DNA of 58,082 bases from Mesorhizobium temperatum (GCF_002284575.1 NZ_NPKJ01000030.1:1-58082); one strand, 5' to 3'. Shown: positions 10,261 through 19,274, numbered from the stretch's first letter. The notes: generated by a model from the letters alone, not told the origin. Numbers and translations are program-made.

Positions 10261-10469
10261 TGGAAGAGGATTAGGCCGAAAACATAAAAGGAATCTTGCT
10301 GCGTTCCTTAACGGCTCGTCGGCCGATTTGGCTGGGGCCGAGCAATGATAGATATTCCGACGTTTTCCGTCGCTTTTGTCGGCATGAAATCTCCAAAATG
10401 CCGCCTTGGCTAAAATCACGCCCGCAGGTGGCGGATTTCTGACAGCCCGATCGTCGTGCCAGCGCTTTG

Positions 10470-12017
10470 ATGCGCCGCATGACCGAACCGAGACGCAAGC
10501 GCGGCGCTGAGCGAACCAGCAACAGGGGGCCGGCCGCCATCCCGCAACTGCCGCTGCGGCGCGTGACAAATCCCTATCCGCCAATGGCGATGCTCTCGGC
10601 CGACCAGATCGAGGCGATCCATCAGGCGTCGATGCACATTCTGGAGAATTTCGGCATCGAGGTGATGAGCTCGCGGGCGCTTTCGCTGTTCGAAAAGGCC
10701 GGGGCCAAGGTCGATCATGCGTCGATGACTGTCCGCATCGACCGCGGCATGGTCGACCAGGCACTGGGGACGACGCGGTCGAGCTACACGCTGACGCCGC
10801 GCAACCCGGTCCGTGCCGTTCATCTCGGCGGCAACACCATCAATTTTACGCTCGTCGCCGGACCTCCCAATGTGCACGACATGGAACGCGGCCGCCGCGC
10901 CGGAAACCTGCGCGACTATTGTGATCTCACCCGGCTGGCGCAGCATTTCAACTGCGTACACATGCTCGGCAACCAGGTCTGCGCGCCGGTCGAACTGCCG
11001 GCCAATTCACGCCACCTCGACACGTATTTCGCCAATCTGACGCTGACCGATAAAAGTTTTCACGTTTCGGCGATCGGCCGCGGCAGGGCGCTGGACGGCA
11101 TCGAAATGATGGCGATTTCGCGAGGGTTGACGCTTGACCAGATGCGCGACGATCCCGGCGTCACCACCATCATCTCGGTCAACTCGCCGCGCCGCTTCGA
11201 CGAGATGATGGCCGAAGGGCTGATGACCATGGCCGAGTTCGGCCAGTCGGTCGCGGTGACGCCGTTCACGCTGATGGGGGCGATGAGCCCGGTGACGCTT
11301 GCTGGCGCGCTGGCGCAACAGAACGCCGAGGCGCTGTTCGGCGTGGTTTTGACGCAGCTTGTCCGCCCTGGCGCTCCGGTCATGTATGGCGCCTTCACCT
11401 CCAACGTCGACATGAAGTCCGGTGCACCGGCCTTCGGCACGCCGGAGAACACCAAGGCCAACATCGCCTCCGGGCAGCTGGCACGGCGCTATGGACTGCC
11501 CTACCGGACGACGCCGGGCTCGGCCTCCAACGCCGCTGACGCGCAAGGCGCCTATGAGACGCTGATGGCGCTGTGGGGCGCGGTGCTCGGTCACGGCAAT
11601 CTCGTCTACCACGCAGCCGGCTGGCAGGAGGGCGGGCTGACCGCCTCGTTCGAAAAGTTCATCATCGACGTCGAGATGATCCAGCACATGATGGAGTTTT
11701 TGCGCCCGATCGAAGTCAACGAGGCGGAACTCGCCGTCGAGGCGCTGGGTGCGGTGCCGACCGGCGGCCATTTCTTCGGCGAGCCGCACACGCTGGAGCG
11801 CTATGCCACCGCCTTCTACCAGCCGATGCTTTCCAACTGGCAGAACTACGAGGCGTGGCAGGAGGCCGGCGGGCTCGACGCCACGGCGCGGGCGACGCGG
11901 CTGTGGAAGAAAGCGCTGGAAGATCATGTCGAGCCGGCGATGGATATTTCCGTGCGCGAGGCGCTGGAGGCGTATGTGGCTAGGCGCAAGGAAGCGATCG
12001 GGCAGGGCGAGCCGTGA
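10470..12017 (+). CDS. Trimethylamine methyltransferase family protein (non-pyrrolysine MttB homologue)
   Basis: The 515-residue protein is a member of the MttB superfamily, recognisable from AIHQASMHILENFGIEV, VAGPPNVHDMERGRRAG, VNSPRRFDEMM, MSPVTLAGALAQQNAE and the GSASNAADAQGAYE region. True trimethylamine methyltransferases read an in-frame amber codon as pyrrolysine. None interrupts this frame, so it belongs with the non-pyrrolysine relatives. One characterised member of that group demethylates glycine betaine, transferring the methyl to a corrinoid protein. No corrinoid protein or corrinoid:folate methyltransferase is encoded in this window. TTG at 10467 and ATGs at 10470 and 10479 are all possible starts. 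The flavoprotein downstream, a dimethylglycine or sarcosine dehydrogenase type, suggests the two enzymes act in turn on a methylated amine. The substrate is unproven. Confidence 0.85.
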   Translation: MRRMTEPRRKRGAERTSNRGPAAIPQLPLRRVTNPYPPMAMLSADQIEAIHQASMHILENFGIEVMSSRALSLFEKAGAKVDHASMTVRIDRGMVDQALGTTRSSYTLTPRNPVRAVHLGGNTINFTLVAGPPNVHDMERGRRAGNLRDYCDLTRLAQHFNCVHMLGNQVCAPVELPANSRHLDTYFANLTLTDKSFHVSAIGRGRALDGIEMMAISRGLTLDQMRDDPGVTTIISVNSPRRFDEMMAEGLMTMAEFGQSVAVTPFTLMGAMSPVTLAGALAQQNAEALFGVVLTQLVRPGAPVMYGAFTSNVDMKSGAPAFGTPENTKANIASGQLARRYGLPYRTTPGSASNAADAQGAYETLMALWGAVLGHGNLVYHAAGWQEGGLTASFEKFIIDVEMIQHMMEFLRPIEVNEAELAVEALGAVPTGGHFFGEPHTLERYATAFYQPMLSNWQNYEAWQEAGGLDATARATRLWKKALEDHVEPAMDISVREALEAYVARRKEAIGQGEP

Positions 12018-12032
12018 TGGTCAGCGATCCGT

Positions 12033-12164
12033 CCAACACCCTCATCCGACCGAGCTTCGCTCGGCCACTTTCTCCACAAGTGGAGAAGGAAAAGCGCCCG
12101 ACCTTCTCCCCTTGTGGGAGAAGGTGGATTGGCGCGAAGCGCCAAGACGGATGAGGGGTGTTGG
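12033..12164. repeat. Large palindromic intergenic repeat
   Basis: Outer arms CCAACACCCTCATCCG (12033-12048) and CGGATGAGGGGTGTTGG (12148-12164) are inverted copies. Between them lie two further hairpins built on CTTCTCC/GGAGAAG. Related elements occur at 30844-31023 and 57884-58030. It sits between mttB and the flavoprotein gene. Confidence 0.85.
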
Positions 12165-12244
12165 AAGGATCGCAACGTCAATCCGTTTTCCTCCCGCCCC
12201 GATTCACGTCACCCCTCCAACTCACTGAAATAACGAGAAAATCC

Positions 12245-14686
12245 ATGAAATCGCATGCAAAGGTCGTGGTCATTGGCGGGGGCGTCGTCGGCTGTTCGGT
12301 GCTGTTCCATCTGGCCCGTCACGGCTGGACCGACATCGTGCTTCTGGAGCGTGACGAGCTGACCTCCGGTTCGACCTGGCATGCGGCCGGCGGCATGCAC
12401 ACGATCAATGGCGACCCCAACGTCGCCAAGCTGCAGAAGTACACGATCTCGCTGTACAAGGAGATCGAGGAGCTGTCGGGCCAGGCGACCGGCGTGCACC
12501 TGACCGGCGGCGTGCTTTTGGCGGCGACCGAGGCGCGGCTCGACTGGCTGCGCGGCGTCGTCGCCAAGGGCCGCTATCTCGGCATCGACCTCGAGGAGAT
12601 TTCGCCTGATGAGGCGGCCGAGCTGATGCCGCTGCTCGACCCGAAGCAGTTCGTCGGCGCCGTGCGCAACAAGGAGGACGGCCATCTCGATCCATCGGGG
12701 GTCACCCACGCCTATGCCAAGGCGGCGAGGAAGCTCGGCGCCGAGGTTGAACGCTTCACCAAGGTCGAGGACATCGTGCGCCGCGTCGACGGACTGTGGC
12801 GCGTCATCACCAACAAGGGCGAGGTGGTGGCCGAGCATGTCGTCAACGCCGGCGGCCTGTGGGCGCGCGAGGTCGGCCGCATGGTCGGGCTGGAACTGCC
12901 GGTGCTGGCCATGGAGCACATGTACCTGATCACCGAGGACATGCCGGAGGTTGCCGCCTGGAACCAGAAGACCGGCACGGAGATCATCCACGCGGTCGAT
13001 TTCGACGGCGAACTTTATCTGCGCCAGGAGCGCGGCGGCATGCTGATGGGTACCTATGAGAAGGCCAACAAGCCATGGTCCGAATTTTCCACGCCCTGGA
13101 ATTTCGGCCACGAACTGCTGGAGCCTGACATCGACCGCATCGCGCCATCGCTGGAAGTCGGCTTCCGCCATTTTCCGGCCTTCCAGAACACCGGCATCAA
13201 GCAGATCATCAACGGCCCCTTCACATTCGCGCCCGACGGCAACCCGCTGGTCGGGCCGGTGCGCGGCCTGCCTGGCTTCTGGGTCGCCTGCGGCGTCATG
13301 GCCGGCTTTTCGCAGGGCGGCGGCGTCGGCCTGGCGCTGTCGAACTGGATGATCGAGGGCGATCCCGGCGCCGACATCTGGGCGATGGATGTCTCGCGCT
13401 ACGGCGACTGGGCGACGATGGCCTATACCAACGCCAAGGTGCGCGAGAATTATTCGCGGCGTTTTTCCATCCGCTTCCCCAATGAGGAGCTGCCTGCCGG
13501 GCGGCCGCTCAAGACCACGCCGGTTTACGACCTTTTGTCGGCCAAGGGCGCGCAATGGGGCGTGGCCTTTGGGCTGGAAGTGCCGCTGTGGTATGCGCCC
13601 GAGGGCGTCAGGGACGAGTTCTCGTGGCGGCGCTCAAGCGATTTCGAGCATGTCGCAAAAGAGGTGAGGACAGTGCGGACAAGTGTCGGCCTGTCGGAAA
13701 TCTCGTCCTTCGCCAAATACAGGGTGACAGGCGAGGGCGCGGCGGCCTGGCTCGACCGGCTGCTTGCCTGCAAGCTGCCAAAGCCCGGCCGCATGACGCT
13801 GGCGCCGATGCTGAAAGAAGACGGCAGGCTGATCGGCGATTTCTCGCTGGCCAATCTCGGCAGCCCCAATTCCAACGGGGAGGGCTGGTTCCTCGCCGGT
13901 TCCGGCATTGCCGAGGAGTATCACATGCGCTGGTTCGAGGCGCATCTGCCGCAAGATGGCTCGGTCCATATCGAGGCGCTGGGGGCGAGACTGACGGGCC
14001 TGTCGATTGCCGGTCCGAGGGCGCGGGACGTGCTGGCAAAAGTCACGCGGGCGGATGTGTCGAATGCGGCGTTTCCGTTCATGGCCATCCGCAAGGTGGA
14101 TATCGGCATGGCGCCGTGCCTGGTCGGCCGAGTCAGCTACACCGGCGATCTCGGCTACGAGATCTGGGTGGCGCCGGAATATCAGCGTGCCGCGTACCAG
14201 ACCCTGCTGGCGGCTGGCGAAGAATTCGGCGTCGGTCTGTTCGGCTCGCGCGCGCTCAATGCGCTTCGACTGGAGAAGAACTACGGCTCGTGGGCGCGCG
14301 AATACCGGCCGATCTATGGTCCGCTGGAGGCCGGGCTCGATCGCTTCGTCGCCTACGGGAAACAAACCGATTTCATCGGCAAGCAGGCGGCACTCGCCGA
14401 GCGCCAGCAAGGCGGCAAGCTACGGCTGCGCGCCTTTGTCGTCGATGCGGCAGATGCCGACGTCATCGGCGACGAACCGATCTGGTTCGACGGCGCCGTG
14501 CGCGGCTGGGTCACGTCAGGCGGCTACGCGCATCATTCGAAGACGTCCGTGGCTATGGGCTACGTGCCGAAGGAAATCGCCGACGAGGCCGACGGTTTCG
14601 AGATCGAGCTCTTGGGCAAGCGCTATCCCGCGCGCGTGCAGCCGACGCCGCTGTTCGACGCGAATCTCGAACGGATGCGGGGATGA
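12245..14686 (+). CDS. FAD-dependent dimethylglycine/sarcosine dehydrogenase-like protein with GcvT domain
   Basis: The 813-residue protein has an N-terminal FAD-binding fold (VVVIGGGVVGCSVLFHLA, residues 7-24). SGSTWHAAG follows, whose His45 matches the histidine that carries covalent FAD in dimethylglycine and sarcosine dehydrogenases. An FAO-type central part reaches about residue 420. A GcvT-like aminomethyltransferase module follows (LTGLSIAGPRARDVL, SYTGDLGYEIWV, LRLEKNYGSWAREY) with a C-terminal barrel. Enzymes of this class oxidatively demethylate N-methyl glycines and pass the one-carbon unit to tetrahydrofolate. The frame is open from 12158 through the repeat, but ATG at 12245 begins the FAD motif. 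Its position after the MttB homologue suggests it takes the demethylated product. Exact substrate is not determinable. Confidence 0.88.
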   Translation: MKSHAKVVVIGGGVVGCSVLFHLARHGWTDIVLLERDELTSGSTWHAAGGMHTINGDPNVAKLQKYTISLYKEIEELSGQATGVHLTGGVLLAATEARLDWLRGVVAKGRYLGIDLEEISPDEAAELMPLLDPKQFVGAVRNKEDGHLDPSGVTHAYAKAARKLGAEVERFTKVEDIVRRVDGLWRVITNKGEVVAEHVVNAGGLWAREVGRMVGLELPVLAMEHMYLITEDMPEVAAWNQKTGTEIIHAVDFDGELYLRQERGGMLMGTYEKANKPWSEFSTPWNFGHELLEPDIDRIAPSLEVGFRHFPAFQNTGIKQIINGPFTFAPDGNPLVGPVRGLPGFWVACGVMAGFSQGGGVGLALSNWMIEGDPGADIWAMDVSRYGDWATMAYTNAKVRENYSRRFSIRFPNEELPAGRPLKTTPVYDLLSAKGAQWGVAFGLEVPLWYAPEGVRDEFSWRRSSDFEHVAKEVRTVRTSVGLSEISSFAKYRVTGEGAAAWLDRLLACKLPKPGRMTLAPMLKEDGRLIGDFSLANLGSPNSNGEGWFLAGSGIAEEYHMRWFEAHLPQDGSVHIEALGARLTGLSIAGPRARDVLAKVTRADVSNAAFPFMAIRKVDIGMAPCLVGRVSYTGDLGYEIWVAPEYQRAAYQTLLAAGEEFGVGLFGSRALNALRLEKNYGSWAREYRPIYGPLEAGLDRFVAYGKQTDFIGKQAALAERQQGGKLRLRAFVVDAADADVIGDEPIWFDGAVRGWVTSGGYAHHSKTSVAMGYVPKEIADEADGFEIELLGKRYPARVQPTPLFDANLERMRG

Positions 14687-14705
14687 AGGCGCCGTTTGTG
14701 GCGGC

Positions 14706-15068
14706 TCAAGCGCTGCGGCGGTTGTCCGGCGCCAAGGCGCCGGGACCAGCAAACACCAGATAGAGAAAAATGAAGCAGAACGAGATCGCCGCGTCGCCGC
14801 CATTGTTGACCGGGAAGAAATCGCGCGGCATGTGCGCCATGAAATAGGCGATCGGCCCGGTGAAAAGCCCCAATACCAGCAGGATGCCGCCGACGAATTC
14901 GAGGAGGCCCGCGGTCAGCGATAGGCCGCTCAGGGGTGCCGGCGTGTTCGCTGACCAGGAATTGAACAATTTCTGGGTGCCGTGCTCGATGAACTGCAAC
15001 GCGGTCATGATGCGCAGAACCCTCAGCGCCTGCGGCTGATATCTGGCAAGGCCGTCGAAAAGCTTCAT
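14706..15068 (-). CDS. DoxX family membrane protein
   Basis: A 120-residue inner-membrane protein with four predicted helices and the DoxX pattern: RVLRIMTALQFIEHGTQKLF, then GLLEFVGGILLVLGLFTGPIAYFMA, then AISFCFIFLYLVFAGPGA. DoxX-like proteins are often linked to redox stress or thiol chemistry, but most have no defined reaction. ATG at 15068 has GGAG six bases upstream. It is convergent with the flavoprotein gene, with a 19-base gap, so it is probably an independent unit. Confidence 0.85.
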   Translation of the reverse strand: MKLFDGLARYQPQALRVLRIMTALQFIEHGTQKLFNSWSANTPAPLSGLSLTAGLLEFVGGILLVLGLFTGPIAYFMAHMPRDFFPVNNGGDAAISFCFIFLYLVFAGPGALAPDNRRSA

Positions 15069-15257
15069 CTAAACTCCATTTTACCCCGAACCGGCCATAG
15101 ATCATCGCCCGGCAAGGGACCATTCACTTCGCATGGCCTGCCATCAACAATCGGTGACTGGAATGTTCCTCGTCCTTTTATTCTCGCTACGGTTGCATTC
15201 AGATCGCTATAGTTGTACTGATAGCCAGACACTCAAACCAAGTGGGTTCCGTTTGCC

Positions 15258-15746
15258 ATGAGAAAAGTCCTCGTCAGCCTATTCGCCATCCTTGCAGGCA
15301 CCAGCGTCGCCATGGCCGACGACGCCGGCTGTGCTGCTTTCAAATGGCCGGTGACGCGCGAGGAGGCCCTGTTTGCGGCAGCGCCCGCCGCGCAGTCCGG
15401 GGCTGACCTTTCGGTCGGCGAGGCTGCAGATGTGGCGTTGGCGCCGGTCGAAACGATCAGCTTCACCGTTCCGCCGGAACGCGGGCCGGCAGCCGGCACA
15501 TTCGGCGCGACGGCAAGCGTGGCCGTGCCCCCTGAGGGAGAGCTCCAGATCAGCCTGTCTGATGAGGCCTGGATCGATGTCGTCCAGGACGGCAAAGCCG
15601 TGAAGTTGGCGGCTTTCAGTGGTATGAAGACCTGTCCGGGGATCCGCAAGAGCATGCGCTTCAAGCTGGCCGCCGGCCCGGCGACCATCCAGCTGAGCGG
15701 CGCCAAGAAAGAGACCCTTAAGGTTGCGGTGCTGGCGCCGGAATGA
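15258..15746 (+). CDS. Secreted protein of unknown function
   Basis: The 162-residue product begins with a clear Sec signal peptide (MRKVLVSLFAILAGTSVAMA, cleavage after residue 20). The mature part is alanine- and valine-rich, with alternating polar strands near ISFTVPPERG and MRFKLAAGPATIQLSG, and two cysteines (CAAFKW near the mature N-terminus and KTCPGI). These could form one disulphide. It resembles uncharacterised periplasmic proteins of Rhizobiales. No enzyme motif is visible and I do not assign a function. A decayed copy of its last 20 or so codons lies about 260 bases downstream. Confidence 0.7.
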   Translation: MRKVLVSLFAILAGTSVAMADDAGCAAFKWPVTREEALFAAAPAAQSGADLSVGEAADVALAPVETISFTVPPERGPAAGTFGATASVAVPPEGELQISLSDEAWIDVVQDGKAVKLAAFSGMKTCPGIRKSMRFKLAAGPATIQLSGAKKETLKVAVLAPE

Positions 15747-15837
15747 CTTTGCGCGTTGAGGCAATTCATTTGCTCGCATCGCACCAACGGTGCGGCGCGG
15801 CTGTTTCAATTTTGATAGGTATCGGGCCGGTTCAGTG

Positions 15838-15885
15838 TCCCGGCGCGATCAGCGCGAAATGCGGGCGAACTGCCGCCATGGGCAC
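15838..15885 (-). pseudogene. Possible remnant of the VOC gene 3' end
   Basis: GATCAGCGCGAAATGCGGG near 15847-15865 resembles GTCAGCGCGAAATGGGCG near 16113-16130, the antisense of the VOC gene's last codons. It is too short and diverged to code. Together with the next remnant it suggests that the junction between the secreted-protein gene and the VOC gene was once tandemly duplicated. Confidence 0.4.
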
Positions 15886-16000
15886 GATAGATTTCGCCTA
15901 AAGAACGTCACCCGGATCGAATGGTACTCCGGCCCCCCGAAGCTCTTTCGCTAACTCGCGCTCCCAATTCTGCCGTCGCCGAACGACACATAGCCGATGC

Positions 16001-16066
16001 CGCGACCGTCCAACTCAGCGCCGCCAAAAGGCCGGTCTCAAAGTTGCGGTGCTGACGCTGGAATGA
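16001..16066 (+). pseudogene. Decayed copy of the secreted-protein gene's 3' end
   Basis: The stretch ending AAAGTTGCGGTGCTGACGCT then GGAATGA closely follows the last 60 bases of the 15258-15746 gene (there AAGGTTGCGGTGCTGGCGCC then GGAATGA). Matching words include CAACTCAGCGCCGCCAA against CAGCTGAGCGGCGCCAA. No start or upstream coding sequence remains, so this is a fossil. The rest of 15747-16097 holds no gene. Confidence 0.7.
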
Positions 16067-16097
16067 TCCAGCGGCAGCACTCGGTTGGTCAGGACGC

Positions 16098-16874
16098 CTA
16101 CCGCACGGGCGCCGTCAGCGCGAAATGGGCGCCTTGCGGATCCGTGCACTGTACGATCCAGCTGCCGCCGGGAACCTCCATCGGTCCCATCAGGATCTTG
16201 CCGCCATTGTCGGTCACGCGCTTGGCCGCCACGTCGATGGCCGGAACATTGAAATAGAACAGCCAGACCGGCACCGGAATCTGCTCGGGCTTGTTCATCA
16301 TGCCGCCAATAGGTTCGCCGCCGGCGGCAAAGAGCTGGTAAGTGCCCATCGGCCCCATGTCCATGGCGTCGCCCTTAGTCCAGCCGAATTGCCCGGCATA
16401 GAAATCGAACGCGGCCCGCCAGTCGGTCGTATAGAGCTCATGCCAGCCGATATTGCCGGGCGTCGCCAATGGCATCGGCGGCTGGTCGGGGCCATCCGGC
16501 TGCAGGAAGTTGAAGGCCGCCCCTTGCGGATCGGCGACGACGGCAAAGCGGCCGACGCCCGGAATGTCATCGGGTTCGCGATGAACCGTACCGCCGGCCT
16601 CCTTCAAAGATTTTGTCGAGGCATCGACATCCCTAGTGTCGATGTAGCCGACCCAGGCTGGCGGCATGCCCATCTTGCGCACCTCCTCAGGTTGCGCCAT
16701 CAGCCCGGCGACGCCGCGCTCGCCGACATTCATGACGATATAGCGCGGCATGCCCGCCGCGCCCTCGAAGGGTTGCGCCTTCCAGCCGACCACGTCGGTG
16801 TAGAACGCTTCGGCGGCGTCGAGGTCGGTGGTCATCAATTCGTACCAGAAAAAGGACATCGGAGACTTTGGCAT
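16098..16874 (-). CDS. VOC family protein with two glyoxalase-fold domains
   Basis: The 258-residue product holds two vicinal-oxygen-chelate domains in tandem. The first, residues 1-120, starts FFWYELMTTDLDAAEAFYTD and ends near FAVVADPQGAAFNFL. The second, from about 135, starts GWHELYTTDWRAAFDFYAGQ and ends CTDPQGAHFAL. Such proteins resemble glyoxalases, dioxygenases and antibiotic-binding proteins, and this subgroup (27 kDa antigen CFP30B-like) has no settled reaction. ATG at 16874 has AAGGAG seven bases upstream, so it is preferred over an upstream in-frame codon at 16901. It converges on the secreted-protein gene. Confidence 0.85.
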   Translation of the reverse strand: MPKSPMSFFWYELMTTDLDAAEAFYTDVVGWKAQPFEGAAGMPRYIVMNVGERGVAGLMAQPEEVRKMGMPPAWVGYIDTRDVDASTKSLKEAGGTVHREPDDIPGVGRFAVVADPQGAAFNFLQPDGPDQPPMPLATPGNIGWHELYTTDWRAAFDFYAGQFGWTKGDAMDMGPMGTYQLFAAGGEPIGGMMNKPEQIPVPVWLFYFNVPAIDVAAKRVTDNGGKILMGPMEVPGGSWIVQCTDPQGAHFALTAPVR

Positions 16875-17051
16875 TGTCGTACTCCTTGGGTTTCCAGTCA
16901 TCGATCATGCGTGATCCATTCTAGGATGATCTTCGCGACGGAATTCCGACATCTGGGCCAGAAATCGATGGCGGCAAGGCACCCCTCGTTCGCAATCTTG
17001 CGCATGCTGCGGTTTTCGACTTTGCTTATCGTCAACGGAGAGTGTTGATCC

Positions 17052-17768
17052 ATGCGCCAGATGTCGCTCACTTCAGAGCTTGTCGCGCTATGCCATCGGG
17101 AGGAGGCCGATCCCGGTCCCGATGGCAGCTGGACGCAACTGGACGATGAGGATTTCCAAACCCTCGCGTCGCGGCTATCTGATGAAGCAGACGCGGGCCC
17201 CTTGTGGGTGTTCGCCTATGGCTCGCTGATCTGGAAGCCGGCTTTCGAGTCCGTCGAACAACAACGAGCCACCGCTTTCGGCTGGCATCGGTCCTTTTGC
17301 CTCGACATGGTCCGCTGGCGCGGCAGCGCCGAGGAGCCGGGCTTGATGATGGCGCTCGAACGGGGCGGGCGGTGCAACGGGGTGATCTACCGCTTGCCGG
17401 AAGGCGAAAAACCGCTCCAGATCGAAAGACTGTTGCGGCGCGAGATCAGCGATCACGAGAGTGTCGGCTCGGTCAGATGGCTTCCGGTGCGTACGGCTCA
17501 AGGTTCACTGCGGGCGCTGGGCTTCTGGGTCGGTGTGACCGGCAGGGGGACGTCGCTCAACCAGCCGCTGGAGAGGGTGGCCCAAGTGCTGGCGCGGGCG
17601 TGCGGGCATGTCGGGTCGGGCGCCGAATACCTCTATAATACCGTCAGTCACCTGGAAGAATTCGGCATTCGCGACCGCAATCTGTGGCGGCTGCAGGAAC
17701 TGGTCGCGAACGAGATCAGGTCGATCCATGGTCGTGCCCCCGGAATGGGCCTCCTGTCTGCGTCGTGA
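17052..17768 (+). CDS. ChaC-like gamma-glutamylcyclotransferase
   Basis: The 238-residue product has the ChaC signature. WVFAYGSLIWKP (about residues 52-63) forms the substrate-binding YGSL loop, and the C-terminal part has YLYNTVSHLEEFGIRDRNLW. ChaC enzymes act in the cytosol on glutathione, releasing 5-oxoproline and Cys-Gly. The conserved acidic catalytic residue is expected within the central ALERGGRCNGVIYRLP to LLRREI region. The N-terminal 45 residues are an acidic extension seen in alphaproteobacterial members. It is a single-gene unit just upstream of the preT promoter region. Confidence 0.85.
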   Translation: MRQMSLTSELVALCHREEADPGPDGSWTQLDDEDFQTLASRLSDEADAGPLWVFAYGSLIWKPAFESVEQQRATAFGWHRSFCLDMVRWRGSAEEPGLMMALERGGRCNGVIYRLPEGEKPLQIERLLRREISDHESVGSVRWLPVRTAQGSLRALGFWVGVTGRGTSLNQPLERVAQVLARACGHVGSGAEYLYNTVSHLEEFGIRDRNLWRLQELVANEIRSIHGRAPGMGLLSAS

Positions 17769-17820
17769 TCGCTCGCACATCTCGAAAACATGACTACAAT
17801 TATCATATTTTTATTAAGCG

Positions 17821-17842
17821 TTTTCAGCAACTTGGCTGAAAA
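17821..17842 (+). terminator. Perfect 8-bp hairpin upstream of preT
   Basis: TTTTCAGC (17821-17828) and GCTGAAAA (17835-17842) form a perfect inverted repeat with a 6-base loop in an AT-rich gap. It could end transcription of the ChaC-like gene or be a protein-binding dyad. It directly abuts the RutR-like box. Confidence 0.45.
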
Positions 17843-17858
17843 TTGACCAATTGATAAA
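17843..17858 (+). promoter_or_regulatory. Candidate RutR operator upstream of preT
   Basis: TTGACCAATTGATAAA matches 12 of the 14 defined positions of the E. coli RutR consensus TTGACCAnnTGGTCAA, with a perfect left half. TTGACC also matches a -35 hexamer. It lies 52 bases before preT, and a RutR homologue is encoded at 25769-26410, so control by that protein is plausible but unproven. Confidence 0.55.
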
Positions 17859-17909
17859 AAAACAAAACGTGTTAGCCTTCCCCAAAACCACAAGAAATGG
17901 GGAAGCGGA

Positions 17910-19274
17910 ATGGCGACTGGTCATTTCAAGCAGGGCATTGCCGGCGGCCGGCTTTCGCCTGAACAATATGCGGATAATTTTTCCGACCTGCATCCGCCGC
18001 TCGATCATCACGAGGCGCTGGTCGAGTCCGATCGCTGCTATTTCTGTTATGACGCGCCATGCATGAACGCATGCCCGACCTCGATCGACATCCCGCTGTT
18101 CATCCGCCAGATCTCGACCGGCAATCCGATCGGCTCGGCCAAGACGATTTTCGACCAGAACATTTTGGGCGGCATGTGCGCCCGCGTCTGCCCGACCGAG
18201 ACGCTGTGCGAGCAGGTCTGCGTGCGCGAAGTGGCGGAAGGCAAGCCAGTGCAGATCGGCCGCCTGCAGCGCTACGCCACCGATGTCGCCATGGCTGAGA
18301 ATAAACAGTTTTACCCGCGCGCCGCCCCGACCGGCAAGACGGTCGCCGTCGTCGGCGCCGGACCGGCCGGGCTTGCCGCCGCTCATCGGCTCGCCCGCCA
18401 CGGTCACGACGTGACCATCCTGGAAGCCCGTCCGAAAGCCGGCGGCCTCAATGAATACGGCATCGCCGCCTACAAGAGCATCGACAATTTCGCCCAGGCC
18501 GAGGTCGACTATATCACGTCGATCGGCGGCATCGATATCCAGAACGGCAAGGCGCTCGGCCGCGACTACCAGCTGTCGGACCTGACCAGGAACTACGACG
18601 CGGTGTTTCTCGGCATGGGGCTTGGTGGCGTCAATGCGCTGCGCGCCGAGGGCGAGGACGCGCAAGGCGTCACCAATGCGGTGGAGTTCATAGCGGAACT
18701 TCGCCAGGCGAGCGATCTTGCCAGCCTGCCGGTCGGCCGGCGCGTCGTCGTCATCGGCGGCGGCATGACGGCGATCGACGCGGCGGTGCAATCGAAACTG
18801 CTCGGCGCCGAAGAGGTGACGATCTGCTACCGGCGCGGCCAGGAGCACATGAACGCTTCCGAATTCGAGCAGGATCTGGCCGCCGCCAACGGCGTCACTA
18901 TCCGTCACTGGCTGCAGCCGAAGCGGGTCATTGCCGAAGGCGGCAAGGTATCGGGCATCGAACTCGAATACACGGCGATGAAGGGCGACAAGCTCGTCGG
19001 CACCGGCGAGCGGCTGACGCTCACCGCCGACCAGGTGTTCAAGGCGATTGGCCAGAGCTTTGTCCCGGCTGCGCTCAACGGCAGCGGGGCCTTGCTTGCT
19101 TTGGAAGCCGGCCGCATCAAGGTCGATGCCGAAGGCCGCACCTCGCTGGCCAATGTCTGGGCCGGCGGCGACTGTATCTTTGGCGGCGACGACCTCACCG
19201 TCTCGGCCGTCGCGCAAGGCCGCGACGCGGCCGAATCGATTCACCGGGCACTGACCTCGAACGGGAGGGCATGA
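17910..19274 (+). CDS. preT: NAD-dependent dihydropyrimidine dehydrogenase, PreT subunit
   Basis: This is the electron-entry subunit of the enzyme that reduces uracil and thymine to the dihydropyrimidines. The 454-residue protein has N-terminal Fe-S cysteines (Cys43, 46, 51, 55 and Cys90, 94, 100, 104), then an FAD-binding AVVGAGPAGLAAAHRLARHG near residues 146-165. A second dinucleotide site follows (VVVIGGGMTAIDAA, near 278-291), and the GGDCIFGGDDLTVSAVAQG block closes the FAD domain. The layout matches E. coli PreT and the N-terminal half of mammalian DPD. GGGGAAG precedes the ATG. The last codons overlap preA by four bases (ATGA), so translation is coupled. Confidence 0.93.
   Translation: MATGHFKQGIAGGRLSPEQYADNFSDLHPPLDHHEALVESDRCYFCYDAPCMNACPTSIDIPLFIRQISTGNPIGSAKTIFDQNILGGMCARVCPTETLCEQVCVREVAEGKPVQIGRLQRYATDVAMAENKQFYPRAAPTGKTVAVVGAGPAGLAAAHRLARHGHDVTILEARPKAGGLNEYGIAAYKSIDNFAQAEVDYITSIGGIDIQNGKALGRDYQLSDLTRNYDAVFLGMGLGGVNALRAEGEDAQGVTNAVEFIAELRQASDLASLPVGRRVVVIGGGMTAIDAAVQSKLLGAEEVTICYRRGQEHMNASEFEQDLAAANGVTIRHWLQPKRVIAEGGKVSGIELEYTAMKGDKLVGTGERLTLTADQVFKAIGQSFVPAALNGSGALLALEAGRIKVDAEGRTSLANVWAGGDCIFGGDDLTVSAVAQGRDAAESIHRALTSNGRA

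Noticed and set aside
9670..10764. Long form of the transglycosylase starting at 10764
   Set aside because: The lipoprotein signal starts at ATG 10260, and the upstream extension is Arg/Pro-rich and antisense to the MttB gene.
13555..14763. 402-codon open frame on the plus strand
   Set aside because: It is an out-of-frame shadow of the dehydrogenase-like gene, with no family pattern.
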